Shown one piece after another: positions 17,035 to 25,371 of a stretch of DNA of 64,000 nucleotides; the first letter of the stretch is position 1; each line of letters opens with the position of its first letter. This stretch comes from Paraburkholderia saeva (lineage in GTDB: Bacteria; Pseudomonadota; Gammaproteobacteria; Burkholderiales; Burkholderiaceae): positions 1 to 64,000 of the forward strand of contig NZ_CAJQZC010000009.1 of the NCBI RefSeq assembly GCF_907164555.1, written 5' to 3'. Position numbers and translations under genes: made by a program. The notes below the pieces were generated by a model. That model saw only the letters and a list, made by a program, of their open reading frames with translations. It had not been told where the DNA came from and did not search any database.

Positions 17035-18537
17035 TCAAGCCAGCACGGTGGCGGAGATCGTATTGCGGCCCGCGGCTTTCGCGGTGTAGAGCGCCTCGTC
17101 GGCGGCCTTGATCACGTGATCGACGGTGTCGGTCTTCTCGCCCTGCCACGTCGCGACGCCGATACTCACCGTGAGACGGCCCTGCTGGCTCGTCGCGTGT
17201 TCGATACCGAGCGCCGCCACTTTCATGCGGATCGTTTCTGCCACGCCCACCGCGCCGGGTCCGGCTGTATCCGGCAGCACGATCACGAACTCCTCGCCGC
17301 CGTAGCGCGCCGCGTTGTCGCCGGGGCGCCGGATATTGGCCGAGATGCAGCGCGCGACCGCCGCGAGCGCATCGTCGCCGGCCTGGTGACCGTAGGCATC
17401 GTTGTACGCCTTGAAGTGGTCGACATCGACAAAGAGGATCGACAGCGATTCCTTCGAGCGCCGCGCGCGTTGCCACTCGCGGGCGAGCAGATCGTCGAGC
17501 GCGCGGCGGTTGTTCAGGCCGGTCAGGCTGTCGGTGCGCGAGAGCATCGTGAGCATCAGTTCGGCCTGCGCCCGTCTTGCCAGCGAGCGCGCCAGCAGCA
17601 CGGACAACCCGATGAACGTCAGGCTGAAAACCAGCATCAGGATCGCGATGCGCGCGGCCCGCTCTTCCCACGCCCGATAGATATCGATCTCGGCCGGCGC
17701 GACTTCCATGATCAGCGGCAGGCCCGTCAGGCGTTTGTAGGTATAGACGCGACGGATGCCGTCAATCGACGCCTTCTCGGTGAACTGCCCTTCCGGCTGC
17801 GACAGCATCCGCTCGAACGGCCCCGTGCCGTTCAGATTGCGTCCGATGATCTTCGCGTCGTAAGGCGCGCGCATGATCAGCTCGCCGTTCGCATGAATGA
17901 GCGCCATCGTGCCGTGCGGGCCGAGTTGCAGGCCCGACAGCAGCTGGCGGAAATATTCGAGCCGCACTGCGCCGAGCACGACGCCGCCAAACGTTCCATC
18001 CGGATTGTTGATGCGGCGGCTCAACGCGATACTCGGATCGCCCGAGCGCAGCCGCGACGCGAACGGCGGACTCAGATAAAGGCCGACGTGGGGATTGTCG
18101 CGATGGACAGTGAAATAGCTGCGATCGGCAAAGTTGCCGTGGCGCGGAATCGCCGAGCCTGAATCGATGATGACGTTGCCCGCGCTGTCGAGCACGAGCA
18201 TCGAGCCGAGGTATTTTGCGGTGGCGGCACGATCGAACAGCACCTCATTGCGCAGTTGCTGGGGCAGCGACATGACATCGGGCTGACGCACGTTGTCCAC
18301 GACTTCCTGTAACGAGAGATCGTAAAGCTCGACACTGCGCGTGATGTCGCGCTCGATGATGAGGAGCGTGTTGCGTGAGGATTCGGTGGCGTGCGCGAGC
18401 GCATCCTGACGGCCTTCGTATAGCAGCACGGCACAGATGGCGAGCATGCCAAGAGCGGTCATCACGCCGCCTGCGATCACCATCCACGGCGAACCGGTAA
18501 GCGTCTGCAGACGATGGAATAAATGACTGATCCGCAT
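17035..18537 (-). CDS. Membrane-anchored diguanylate cyclase with periplasmic sensor domain
   Basis: A 500-residue GGDEF protein that should make cyclic di-GMP. A TM segment near residues 19-41 is followed by a periplasmic Cache-like sensor (about 45-290), a second TM (about 294-315) and the GGDEF domain opening at DSLTGLNNRRAL. The active-site loop is GGEEF at 413-417, an active variant. An RxxD inhibitory site (RPGD, 404-407) lies exactly five residues before it, so product inhibition is expected. It is convergent with marR. The signal sensed is unknown. Confidence 0.94.
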   Translation of the reverse strand: MRISHLFHRLQTLTGSPWMVIAGGVMTALGMLAICAVLLYEGRQDALAHATESSRNTLLIIERDITRSVELYDLSLQEVVDNVRQPDVMSLPQQLRNEVLFDRAATAKYLGSMLVLDSAGNVIIDSGSAIPRHGNFADRSYFTVHRDNPHVGLYLSPPFASRLRSGDPSIALSRRINNPDGTFGGVVLGAVRLEYFRQLLSGLQLGPHGTMALIHANGELIMRAPYDAKIIGRNLNGTGPFERMLSQPEGQFTEKASIDGIRRVYTYKRLTGLPLIMEVAPAEIDIYRAWEERAARIAILMLVFSLTFIGLSVLLARSLARRAQAELMLTMLSRTDSLTGLNNRRALDDLLAREWQRARRSKESLSILFVDVDHFKAYNDAYGHQAGDDALAAVARCISANIRRPGDNAARYGGEEFVIVLPDTAGPGAVGVAETIRMKVAALGIEHATSQQGRLTVSIGVATWQGEKTDTVDHVIKAADEALYTAKAAGRNTISATVLA

Positions 18538-18728
18538 CAGGCGCGATTCGCGTTCTTATGAAGATTCAAGGCGTGATTTGCAAAACATCTCCGGTAACGA
18601 GAATAACAGATGCACCTTTCGGCATCGACCGGTTTCAGTGTCCGTTGAGTACAGGAGAGCGGGCGGGAAATGCGCGAGACCTGCAGGCAACGGAAATTCG
18701 CGCGGCCTGCCGAAGATGAAACCTGGTG

Positions 18729-18758
18729 TTGACGGGCCGCCTCGAACTCAACTATCGT
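18729..18758 (+). promoter_or_regulatory. Candidate sigma-70 promoter of the thr leader
   Basis: TTGACG (18729-18734) and TATCGT (18753-18758) separated by 18 bp. Transcription would start near 18765, almost at the leader ATG, which has no clear ribosome site, so the leader peptide may be translated from a leaderless message. Prediction only. Confidence 0.4.
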
Positions 18759-18765
18759 AGTCACC

Positions 18766-18852
18766 ATGAACCCGTCCCTGTTCGCCCTCATTGCCGCGAC
18801 CACCACGACGACCACGCTTTCTGGCGGGTCGTCCGGAGTTCGCGCGCTGTAG
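18766..18852 (+). CDS. Threonine leader peptide (attenuator), 28 aa
   Basis: Short reading frame starting MNPSLFALIAA, followed by six consecutive threonine codons (18799-18816, ACC ACC ACG ACG ACC ACG) and a Gly/Ser-rich end. It is followed 25 bp later by a strong rho-independent hairpin and then by a threonyl-tRNA synthetase gene. RNA pairing supports classical attenuation. Segment 1 (18807-18813, inside the Thr codons) pairs perfectly over 7 bp with segment 2 (18827-18833). Segment 2 (18830-18835) alternatively pairs with segment 3 (18892-18897), which is part of the terminator stem. A ribosome stalled for lack of Thr-tRNA would mask segment 1, free segment 2 and break the terminator. Too short for routine gene callers. 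Confidence 0.85.
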   Translation: MNPSLFALIAATTTTTTLSGGSSGVRAL

Positions 18853-18877
18853 GCAGACATACCACGCAAAATTCCCA

Positions 18878-18906
18878 GGCCCCGCCGGTAACGGACGGGG
18901 CCTTTT
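18878..18906 (+). terminator. Attenuator (rho-independent terminator) of the thr leader
   Basis: Stem GGCCCCG (18878-18884) with CGGGGCC (18896-18902), an inner CCG/CGG stem capped by a GTAA tetraloop, one bulged A, then TTTT. The 3' half shares bases 18892-18897 with a possible antiterminator, so formation should depend on leader translation. Confidence 0.85.
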
Positions 18907-18953
18907 ACGTTAACAGCGCTCCGTTTGCGGCATTTATCGAAACGGAGAACGCA

Positions 18954-20171
18954 GTGAACGATATCGATCATCGACAGCTCGGCAGCAGGCTCGACCTCTT
19001 TCACCAGCAGGAGGAAGGCCCGGGCATGGTCTTCTGGCATCCGCGCGGATGGGCGCTCTATCGCGTCGTCGAAGACTACATTCGACACCGGATGCGACAG
19101 GCCGGCTTCCGCGAAATCAGGACGCCGCAACTCCTCGCACGCTCGCTGTGGGAGCAGAGCGGACACTGGGACAAGTTTCAGGCAAACATGTATTCGCTCG
19201 GCGACAGGGAAGCGCATCGCGCGTATTGCCTGAAGCCGATGAGCTGTCCGTGTCACGTGCAGGTTTTCAGTCAGCGCGTGCGCTCCTGGCGCGAACTGCC
19301 GCTGCGCTACAGCGAGTTCGGCGCGTGTCATCGTGACGAGCCTTCAGGCTCGCTCGAAGGCCTGAAGCGTACGCGCGCCTTTACGCAGGACGACGCGCAC
19401 GTCTTCTGCGCGGAAGATCAGATCGAAGTAGAAGTGGCCCGCTTCTGCGACCTGCTGCGCGTGGTGTACGCGGATCTCGGCTTCGCGAGCTTCGAGGTCC
19501 AGCTCGCCACGCGCCCCGTGCTGCGCGCCGGCAGCGACGCGGTATGGGATCGTGCGGAAGCATCGCTCGCCGCCGCGGCGCAGTCGGCGGGTCTGACGTT
19601 CGAAGTGCGGCCTGGCGAAGGTGCGTTTTATGGTCCGAAGCTGGAGTTTCACCTGACGGACAGCCGCGCGCGAAGCTGGCAATGTGGCACGATCCAGCTG
19701 GACTTCGTGCTGCCCGAACGACTTGACGCGACGTTCGTGAACGCCGATAACGAACACGTGCGCCCGGTCATGATTCATCATGCCGTGCTCGGCAGCATGG
19801 AGCGTTTCATCGCGATGCTGCTCGAACACGACGACGGCTGGCTACCCGCGTGGCTCGCGCCCGATCAGGTTGCGCTCGCAACGGTATCGGATGCAAGCCG
19901 CGCTTACGGCCGGCGCATCATGAACCTGTTCGACGATGCGGGCCTGCGCGCGGTATTCGATGACCGGCCGGAACGGCTGGAGCGCAAGGTCGTCGATGCG
20001 CGTGAGCAGCGCATTCCGCTCTTCGTGACGGTCGGTCCGCGCGACGAAGCGGCAGAAACGCTGTCGGTGCGGTTGCGCGACGGCACGCGGCATACGTGGC
20101 CGATGATCGAAGGCGTCGGGCGTCTGCGCGAAATCGCGCAGACGCCATTCAGGGTGCGCGGCGATCGATAG
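18954..20171 (+). CDS. Short threonyl-tRNA synthetase paralogue without TGS and editing domains
   Basis: Class II synthetase catalytic core plus anticodon-binding domain, 405 residues against about 640 for normal ThrS. The TGS and N2 editing domains are absent. Present are the zinc/substrate residues in KPMSCPCH, TQDDAHVFC and MIHHAVLGS, motif 2 (CHRDEPSGS, then LKRTRAFTQDD) and the motif 3 region SMERFIAML. The C-terminal HGTP-anticodon domain spans about 305-405. The GTG at 18954 has GGAG six bases upstream and follows the attenuator directly. It is probably a second, threonine-starvation-induced ThrRS; a normal thrS presumably lies elsewhere. Without editing it may mischarge serine unless corrected in trans. 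Confidence 0.88.
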   Translation: MNDIDHRQLGSRLDLFHQQEEGPGMVFWHPRGWALYRVVEDYIRHRMRQAGFREIRTPQLLARSLWEQSGHWDKFQANMYSLGDREAHRAYCLKPMSCPCHVQVFSQRVRSWRELPLRYSEFGACHRDEPSGSLEGLKRTRAFTQDDAHVFCAEDQIEVEVARFCDLLRVVYADLGFASFEVQLATRPVLRAGSDAVWDRAEASLAAAAQSAGLTFEVRPGEGAFYGPKLEFHLTDSRARSWQCGTIQLDFVLPERLDATFVNADNEHVRPVMIHHAVLGSMERFIAMLLEHDDGWLPAWLAPDQVALATVSDASRAYGRRIMNLFDDAGLRAVFDDRPERLERKVVDAREQRIPLFVTVGPRDEAAETLSVRLRDGTRHTWPMIEGVGRLREIAQTPFRVRGDR

Positions 20172-20205
20172 CGATCGCCCCGGTGCACCGTTTATGGAGA
20201 GCCGG

Positions 20206-21384
20206 ATGAAAGGCATGAGCACCCTGCTTCAGATCGTCCGCGAGGCCGTGTTCGCGCTTGGGCGCGAACTCGTCGCGTGGAAGCCCTCCAGCGCACGCGC
20301 GCTGTTCGGACTCGAAGCAATGCTTTCCGTGGCGCTTGCCGTCGTGTTCGCCAATGCCCTCCACCTGTCGAACACGTGGTGGGCCGCGATCAGCGGCTTC
20401 GCGGTCATGCAGACCCGCTTTAGCGGTTCGATCCAGCGCGCGATACATCGCATCCTTGGCACCGTGCTCGGCGCGCTGCTTGCCACGCTGCTCGGTCCGA
20501 TGATCGGCGACCGTCCATGGCTCTTCGTGCCGGTGCTCGGCCTGATGGGCGCCGGGGCGATCTACTTCGCAAACGCCTCGAAAGTGTCGTATGCGTGGAT
20601 ACTCGGCGGCATCACCGCGCTGATGACGATGTACGAGGCGCACATACTCATTACGTTCAAGGCGACCGCAGGGTTCGCGACGTTGCGGGTCGCGGAGGTT
20701 GTCGCTGGCACGCTCGCGTGTGTGATCGTGGCGAGTGCGTTTCATTTCGCACCGCAGTGGCACGCGCGCGTCTTTCCGGCGGGCGAGACCTCTGGCGACG
20801 CGCCACCGGACGTCACGCCGCCCTCGCCCCCGCCCGCTATCGAGCCTTCGGCTGCTTCGCTGCGTCCGGTGCGCGCGCTGCTTGCCGTTCAATGTGGCAT
20901 TGCGATCGTGATCCTGGCGTCGCTCACCTATCTGCTGAAGCTGCCAGGGTTCGCGCAGGCCATGGTCACCTGCGTTGCCGTGCTGCTGTTGCCGGCCAGT
21001 GCGCTGGCGCATCTCGTCGAGCGGCCGGTGGTGGTCAGAATGGTTCATCGGGTGACGGGCTGCCTGATCGCAGGCGTGCTCGCCATCGTCCTGCTGCCGC
21101 TCACGCAGGGTAATGCGTGGCTGTGCATGCTGGCGCTCTCCATCGGCGTGTGGCTCGGATGTCACGTGCAGACAGGCAACGAAGGCGCAAGCTACGTCGG
21201 CCGCCAGTTCACGATCGCATTCCTCATGGTCTTCGTGCAGGACCATCAATGGTCGGCGAACCCGGTGCCCGCGCTGATGCGGCTTTCCGGCATCCTGACC
21301 GGCATCGTCGTGCTCGCGTTCGTCATCCTTGCAACGAGCCGGTGGCGTGCCGCCACGCAGGTTCCCATGGACGCAGCCGGCTGA
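20206..21384 (+). CDS. FUSC-family inner-membrane efflux protein
   Basis: About 392 residues with two blocks of hydrophobic segments flanking a Pro-rich cytoplasmic linker (DAPPDVTPPSPPPAIEPS). The first block has NTWWAAISGFAVMQTRF, typical of the FUSC/aromatic-acid-exporter (AaeB-like) family, although shorter than AaeB. Likely exports aromatic acids or similar toxic small molecules. The ATG at 20206 has a GGAG upstream; an ATG at 20194 is also in frame. It follows the short ThrRS by 34 bp, so both probably share the attenuated transcript. That is unusual and may link export of a threonine-pathway toxin to synthetase expression (inference). Confidence 0.8.
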   Translation: MKGMSTLLQIVREAVFALGRELVAWKPSSARALFGLEAMLSVALAVVFANALHLSNTWWAAISGFAVMQTRFSGSIQRAIHRILGTVLGALLATLLGPMIGDRPWLFVPVLGLMGAGAIYFANASKVSYAWILGGITALMTMYEAHILITFKATAGFATLRVAEVVAGTLACVIVASAFHFAPQWHARVFPAGETSGDAPPDVTPPSPPPAIEPSAASLRPVRALLAVQCGIAIVILASLTYLLKLPGFAQAMVTCVAVLLLPASALAHLVERPVVVRMVHRVTGCLIAGVLAIVLLPLTQGNAWLCMLALSIGVWLGCHVQTGNEGASYVGRQFTIAFLMVFVQDHQWSANPVPALMRLSGILTGIVVLAFVILATSRWRAATQVPMDAAG

Positions 21385-21531
21385 TTCGCCACGCGCCGTT
21401 TGTTGCGCCTCGACCGAGGCATTACTATCTGACAGCGGCGTGATCCCGCGCCCGTTCGTCGAACATGACCTGGGCGCGAGGCATGCCGTCACGCGCTACC
21501 TCACGATTGAAGCGGCTTCCGGAGGACTGCA

Positions 21532-22941
21532 ATGGTTCGACTTGTGATGATCCTGCTCGGTGTCGACTATCTGCGCGCGCGCTGGCGGCCATTGATGACG
21601 GTGGGCTGGATCAGCGTGATCGTCGGCATCGGCATCTTCATCGATGCGCTCGACAACGCGCTCTATTTCCCGATCACGCCATTTGCGCTGCTGCTCCTCG
21701 CGGAAGGTCTCGCGACGCTTGCCGTCGCGTGGACAGGGATGGGCGGCCAGCGCACGCTGCGCTACGTGAAAGGCGCGGCGTTCAGCACGGCCGCGCTCCT
21801 GATTCTCGCCGGACATCACCACGGCAACTTCATTCTCTCGCTGATTTTCGGCACGCTCTTTCTCGCTGACGGCCTGCTGCAGATCGTCTCCGCGAAGGTC
21901 GTGCGCTTTCGCACGTGGCGCCTCGCGATGGCGGGCGGCATCGTCGAAATCGCGCTCGCGATCTTTTTCTACCAGCCGTTTCCCACCTGGTATGTGGGCA
22001 CCGTGCCGTACTGTCTCGGGCTCGGGTTGATGTTCGGCGGCTGGAACATGATCCTGCTCGCCGCGCGCGTGCGGCGGCTCGCCGCGAACCCGGCCGTGGA
22101 ACGCGAGGCCGCCGCGCAGGTGGCGAGCGCAACGCCGCGCGCGCGGCAAAGACACGGCAACGTCGAATGGGACGGCCCGCCCGCGGCCGACGAACCCGCG
22201 CTGACGGTTCACGTGTGGACGCCGGTCGGTTCGTCGAAATCGGAAGCGCGGCGCCAGCTGATCGTCGACCGTTATATTGCCGCCGTCGATCGCAACGGCG
22301 TGATCTCGACGGGTCACGCCGCGCTCGAATCGCCGGAAGGCATCTATATCAGCCTGTATCCGGGCGTGGAGATCGACCGTTCGCCCGACGACTTCACGCG
22401 CTTGCTGCGCGCCACGCCGGAGAACGACGTGCCCGGCGTGTTTCAGCCCGACTACGCGACGGAATCGAAGGCGTGGTGTCCATCGACGGTTCAGGTGCGT
22501 ATCCGCAACTACGATCCCGAGCGGCTGCGCCGGTTCTGGGAAGCGTACCGCCAGGACGCCACCTACAACCTGACGCACCGGAACTGCTCGAGTACGGTTT
22601 CGCGCGCGCTGGAGGCCGCTATCGAAGGCGCATCGGCGCGGGTCTGGCAGCGCATGGGCGGCTGGCGGCCGTTCGTGCGGGTGCTGACCACACCTGAACT
22701 CTGGGTCGCCGCGCAGATCCGCAAGCGCGCCACGACGATGGCGTGGACGCCCGGTCTTACGCTCGACTACGCCCGCGCGCTCAGCATGCTGGCCGATCCG
22801 CGTCCTTCCGGCTGGGTCAAGATGGCGAGGCTTGCGCTCAAGCGAATGTATCGATCGCGGCAACGCTGGCGCGAGGAAGAAAAGGCCGCCGCGGAAGGAC
22901 GCAATCCCGAACCGGCAGACACGGCCGGCAACGAGGTTTAA
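21532..22941 (+). CDS. HdeD-like membrane domain fused to a permuted papain-fold peptidase-like domain
   Basis: A 469-residue fusion. Residues 1-185 hold about six short hydrophobic segments in the HdeD/DUF308 pattern. After a charged linker, a soluble domain (about 225-400) contains STGHAALE, IYISLYPG and NLTHRNCSSTVSRALEAA. A His in GHA before a Cys in NCSS is the residue order of circularly permuted papain-like (PPPDE, LRAT or NlpC-like) enzymes, so the domain may be a protease, amidase or acyltransferase; catalysis is not shown. The start has GGAGG upstream. It lies 147 bp after the FUSC gene. Confidence 0.72.
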   Translation: MVRLVMILLGVDYLRARWRPLMTVGWISVIVGIGIFIDALDNALYFPITPFALLLLAEGLATLAVAWTGMGGQRTLRYVKGAAFSTAALLILAGHHHGNFILSLIFGTLFLADGLLQIVSAKVVRFRTWRLAMAGGIVEIALAIFFYQPFPTWYVGTVPYCLGLGLMFGGWNMILLAARVRRLAANPAVEREAAAQVASATPRARQRHGNVEWDGPPAADEPALTVHVWTPVGSSKSEARRQLIVDRYIAAVDRNGVISTGHAALESPEGIYISLYPGVEIDRSPDDFTRLLRATPENDVPGVFQPDYATESKAWCPSTVQVRIRNYDPERLRRFWEAYRQDATYNLTHRNCSSTVSRALEAAIEGASARVWQRMGGWRPFVRVLTTPELWVAAQIRKRATTMAWTPGLTLDYARALSMLADPRPSGWVKMARLALKRMYRSRQRWREEEKAAAEGRNPEPADTAGNEV

Positions 22942-23243
22942 GGCCGACGCACGCCGGAGGCTAAAGAATTACCCAGGCGTAACCCTCCAGCGTCGCAACG
23001 CGCATGCACTCCATCCCGCGAAAGCGCGAGACGCAGCGCGCAGGCGGGGGCAAAACGCTGGCCTCGTCCCGCCCGACAGCGCATACTCAAACGACGCACT
23101 GACCGCACCGACCGTTCTGCCGGCGCCGGTGTTCCGGCCGCGCTGGCGCAACGCCATCGGGCACGCGGATTGCTAAAGCACTTTCCCTGAAGCTGAAGCC
23201 GCCTTCGCTCGGCAAGGCGCACTGTCACCCGGAACCTTGACAC
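22942..23243. other. Intergenic stretch, no gene seen
   Basis: About 300 bp between the HdeD fusion and the AI-2E transporter. No convincing reading frame, RNA gene, strong terminator or repeat was found; it presumably holds the transporter promoter. Confidence 0.5.
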
Positions 23244-25190
23244 ATGAAACTCCCGTTGCCACCGCACGGAAGGCCCAATCGCGTGTACCCGCCGCACACG
23301 CCGACACTCCATGGACTCGCGTCGGTGGTCACCGGGGTCGTGGTGGTCTGCGGGCTGTACTTCGGGCGCGCCGTTCTGATTCCGATCATCCTGTCGGTGC
23401 TGCTGAGCTTCCTGCTCGCGCCGCTCGTCACGACACTGCGGCGCCTGCATATGGGCCAGTTGCCGTCGATCTTCATCGCGGTGTTCTTCGCGCTCGCCGT
23501 GCTGCTCGGCACGGGCGCGCTGATCGGCGCGCAGATCGTCCAGCTCGCCGCCGACCTGCCACAGTACCAGGCAGCCATCGAGCGCAAGATCGAAACGGTG
23601 CAGGAGAAGACCGTCGGTCGCGCCGATGTCCTGCTGAGCCGCGCCGCCAGTACGCTGCAACGGGTCGCGCCTTCGCGGCCCGCGCCGCGCGTCACCGGCC
23701 GCCCGGCACGCGGTACGCCCGCCGTGCCGATGCCGGTCGAGGTTCACGAGCCGGTGCCGACGCCACTCGAACTTGCGCAGCGCGCGTTCTCCCCCGCCAT
23801 CGCGCCGATCGAGACAACGTTCATCGTGCTCGTCGTCACGATCTTCATCCTGCTGCAGCGTGAAGATCTGCGCGACCGCCTGATCAGCCTGTTCGGATCG
23901 AGCGACCTGCATCGCACCACCACCGCGATCGACGATGCCGCCGTGCGCCTCTCCCGTTACTTCGTCGCGCAACTCGGGCTGAATGTCGGCGTGGGCGCGG
24001 TCCTGGCACTCGGGCTTGCGCTGCTCGGCGTACCGGGCGCGCTGCTCTTCGGCGTGATTGCCGCGCTGCTTCGCTTCGTGCCGTATATCGGGATCTGGAT
24101 TGCGGCCGTCATGGCCGTGTGTCTGGCCGCCGCCATCCAGCCGCAATGGACAATGGCCGTGTGGACGCTGGTGCTCTTCATCGTCGTCGATGTGGTGGCC
24201 GGGCAGGTCGTCGAGCCGCTGCTGTATGGCCATCGATCGGGGTTATCGCCGCTTGCGGTGATCGTCTCGGCGATTTTCTGGAGCTGGCTCTGGGGGCCCG
24301 TCGGTCTCGTGCTCTCGACACCGCTCACGCTGTGCGTCGTCACGCTCGGCCGCTACGCCGACCGCCTCAACTTCCTGACGGTGCTGCTGGGCGACCAGCC
24401 CGCGCTGACGCCCGCGCAGAATTTCTATCAGCGGCTGCTCGCGAACGATCTGCATGAGGCGATCGTGCAGGCCGAGCGGCTGCTGGGCGAAATGTCGATC
24501 GTCGACTACTACGATCAGGTCGTGCTCGAAGGCTTGCGTCTCGCGCGCAACGATGCGTTGCGCGGTGTGCTGCACACCGAGCAGCTTGCGCGGATCAACG
24601 AGGCGCTCGTCGACATCGTCGAAAACCTCGAAGCCGTGGAAGGCACGGCCGATGCACTCGCGCTGCCAGCACCGGTTCCGGTCACATCGGCAGACGCCAG
24701 CTACGCGTCCACACGTGAAGCGTCCACAACAACGACCGAACCGGTGCTATGCGTATCCGGACGCGGTGCCTTCGACGAAGTCGCCACGGCGATTGCCGTG
24801 CAGTTGCTGACGCGCTACCGGATCGCGTGCGTCGCGACGACGTACGAACACTTCCGTCGTGGCGATGTGGCATCGGTCGACGTGAATCGCGTACCGGTGA
24901 TGTGTGTGATTTCGCTGGATACCGCCGAGTCGCCGCCGTATCTGCGCAATCTCGTGCGGCGTGTGCGCGCGCAGGAAACGCCCACGCGGCTCATTCTTGG
25001 CTTTGGCGCGCCGGCCGGCGAGGAGTCCGAGGTGTCCGCCACTTCAGCCACGCTGCCTCCGGACACGCTCGGCATCACGACGTTTCGTGGACTGATCGAA
25101 GAATCCCGCGTCGCCGCGAGCGCGAGGGAAGAAGGAGAGATGACGGACCGGCCGGGTGAGGAACCCGGTTTCGCCCCAGCCGGGAGCTAG
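23244..25190 (+). CDS. AI-2E family transporter with long C-terminal extension
   Basis: A 648-residue membrane protein. The first 370 residues are the AI-2E/PerM/YdiK domain: hydrophobic segments near the start, a long soluble helical insert, FIVLVVTIFILLQREDLRD, and the late motif GQVVEPLLYGHRSGLSPLAVI. After it come about 270 residues of soluble sequence, including a helical part (LLANDLHEAIVQAERLL) and an alpha/beta segment near 510-600. Typical family members stop near 350-400. Substrates of the family range from the AI-2 signal to ions; here it is unknown. Confidence 0.85.
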   Translation: MKLPLPPHGRPNRVYPPHTPTLHGLASVVTGVVVVCGLYFGRAVLIPIILSVLLSFLLAPLVTTLRRLHMGQLPSIFIAVFFALAVLLGTGALIGAQIVQLAADLPQYQAAIERKIETVQEKTVGRADVLLSRAASTLQRVAPSRPAPRVTGRPARGTPAVPMPVEVHEPVPTPLELAQRAFSPAIAPIETTFIVLVVTIFILLQREDLRDRLISLFGSSDLHRTTTAIDDAAVRLSRYFVAQLGLNVGVGAVLALGLALLGVPGALLFGVIAALLRFVPYIGIWIAAVMAVCLAAAIQPQWTMAVWTLVLFIVVDVVAGQVVEPLLYGHRSGLSPLAVIVSAIFWSWLWGPVGLVLSTPLTLCVVTLGRYADRLNFLTVLLGDQPALTPAQNFYQRLLANDLHEAIVQAERLLGEMSIVDYYDQVVLEGLRLARNDALRGVLHTEQLARINEALVDIVENLEAVEGTADALALPAPVPVTSADASYASTREASTTTTEPVLCVSGRGAFDEVATAIAVQLLTRYRIACVATTYEHFRRGDVASVDVNRVPVMCVISLDTAESPPYLRNLVRRVRAQETPTRLILGFGAPAGEESEVSATSATLPPDTLGITTFRGLIEESRVAASAREEGEMTDRPGEEPGFAPAGS

Positions 25191-25371
25191 ATCCGTCAGA
25201 CCCGCATTATGCGGGCGGCCCTGGATGGCGTCATTACGCGTTCGCGCAAGAAACCATTGCTGAATCCGTGGTGCGCGTCTGGCCAGCCATGGGTCGAAAC
25301 CTGCGATCCGTTACCATGACGCCTGCGCCGTCACGTGCGGCGCATTCCTTTTCTTCGCAGAACGCCTCGCC

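Noticed and set aside
18766..18953. T-box riboswitch before the ThrRS gene
   Set aside because: No T-box sequence or specifier-loop architecture is visible; the Thr-codon leader with alternative pairing explains the region, and T-boxes are not expected in Proteobacteria.
25201..25215. Terminator CCCGCA-TTA-TGCGGG after the AI-2E gene
   Set aside because: Perfect short stem but no T run; left out of the feature list.
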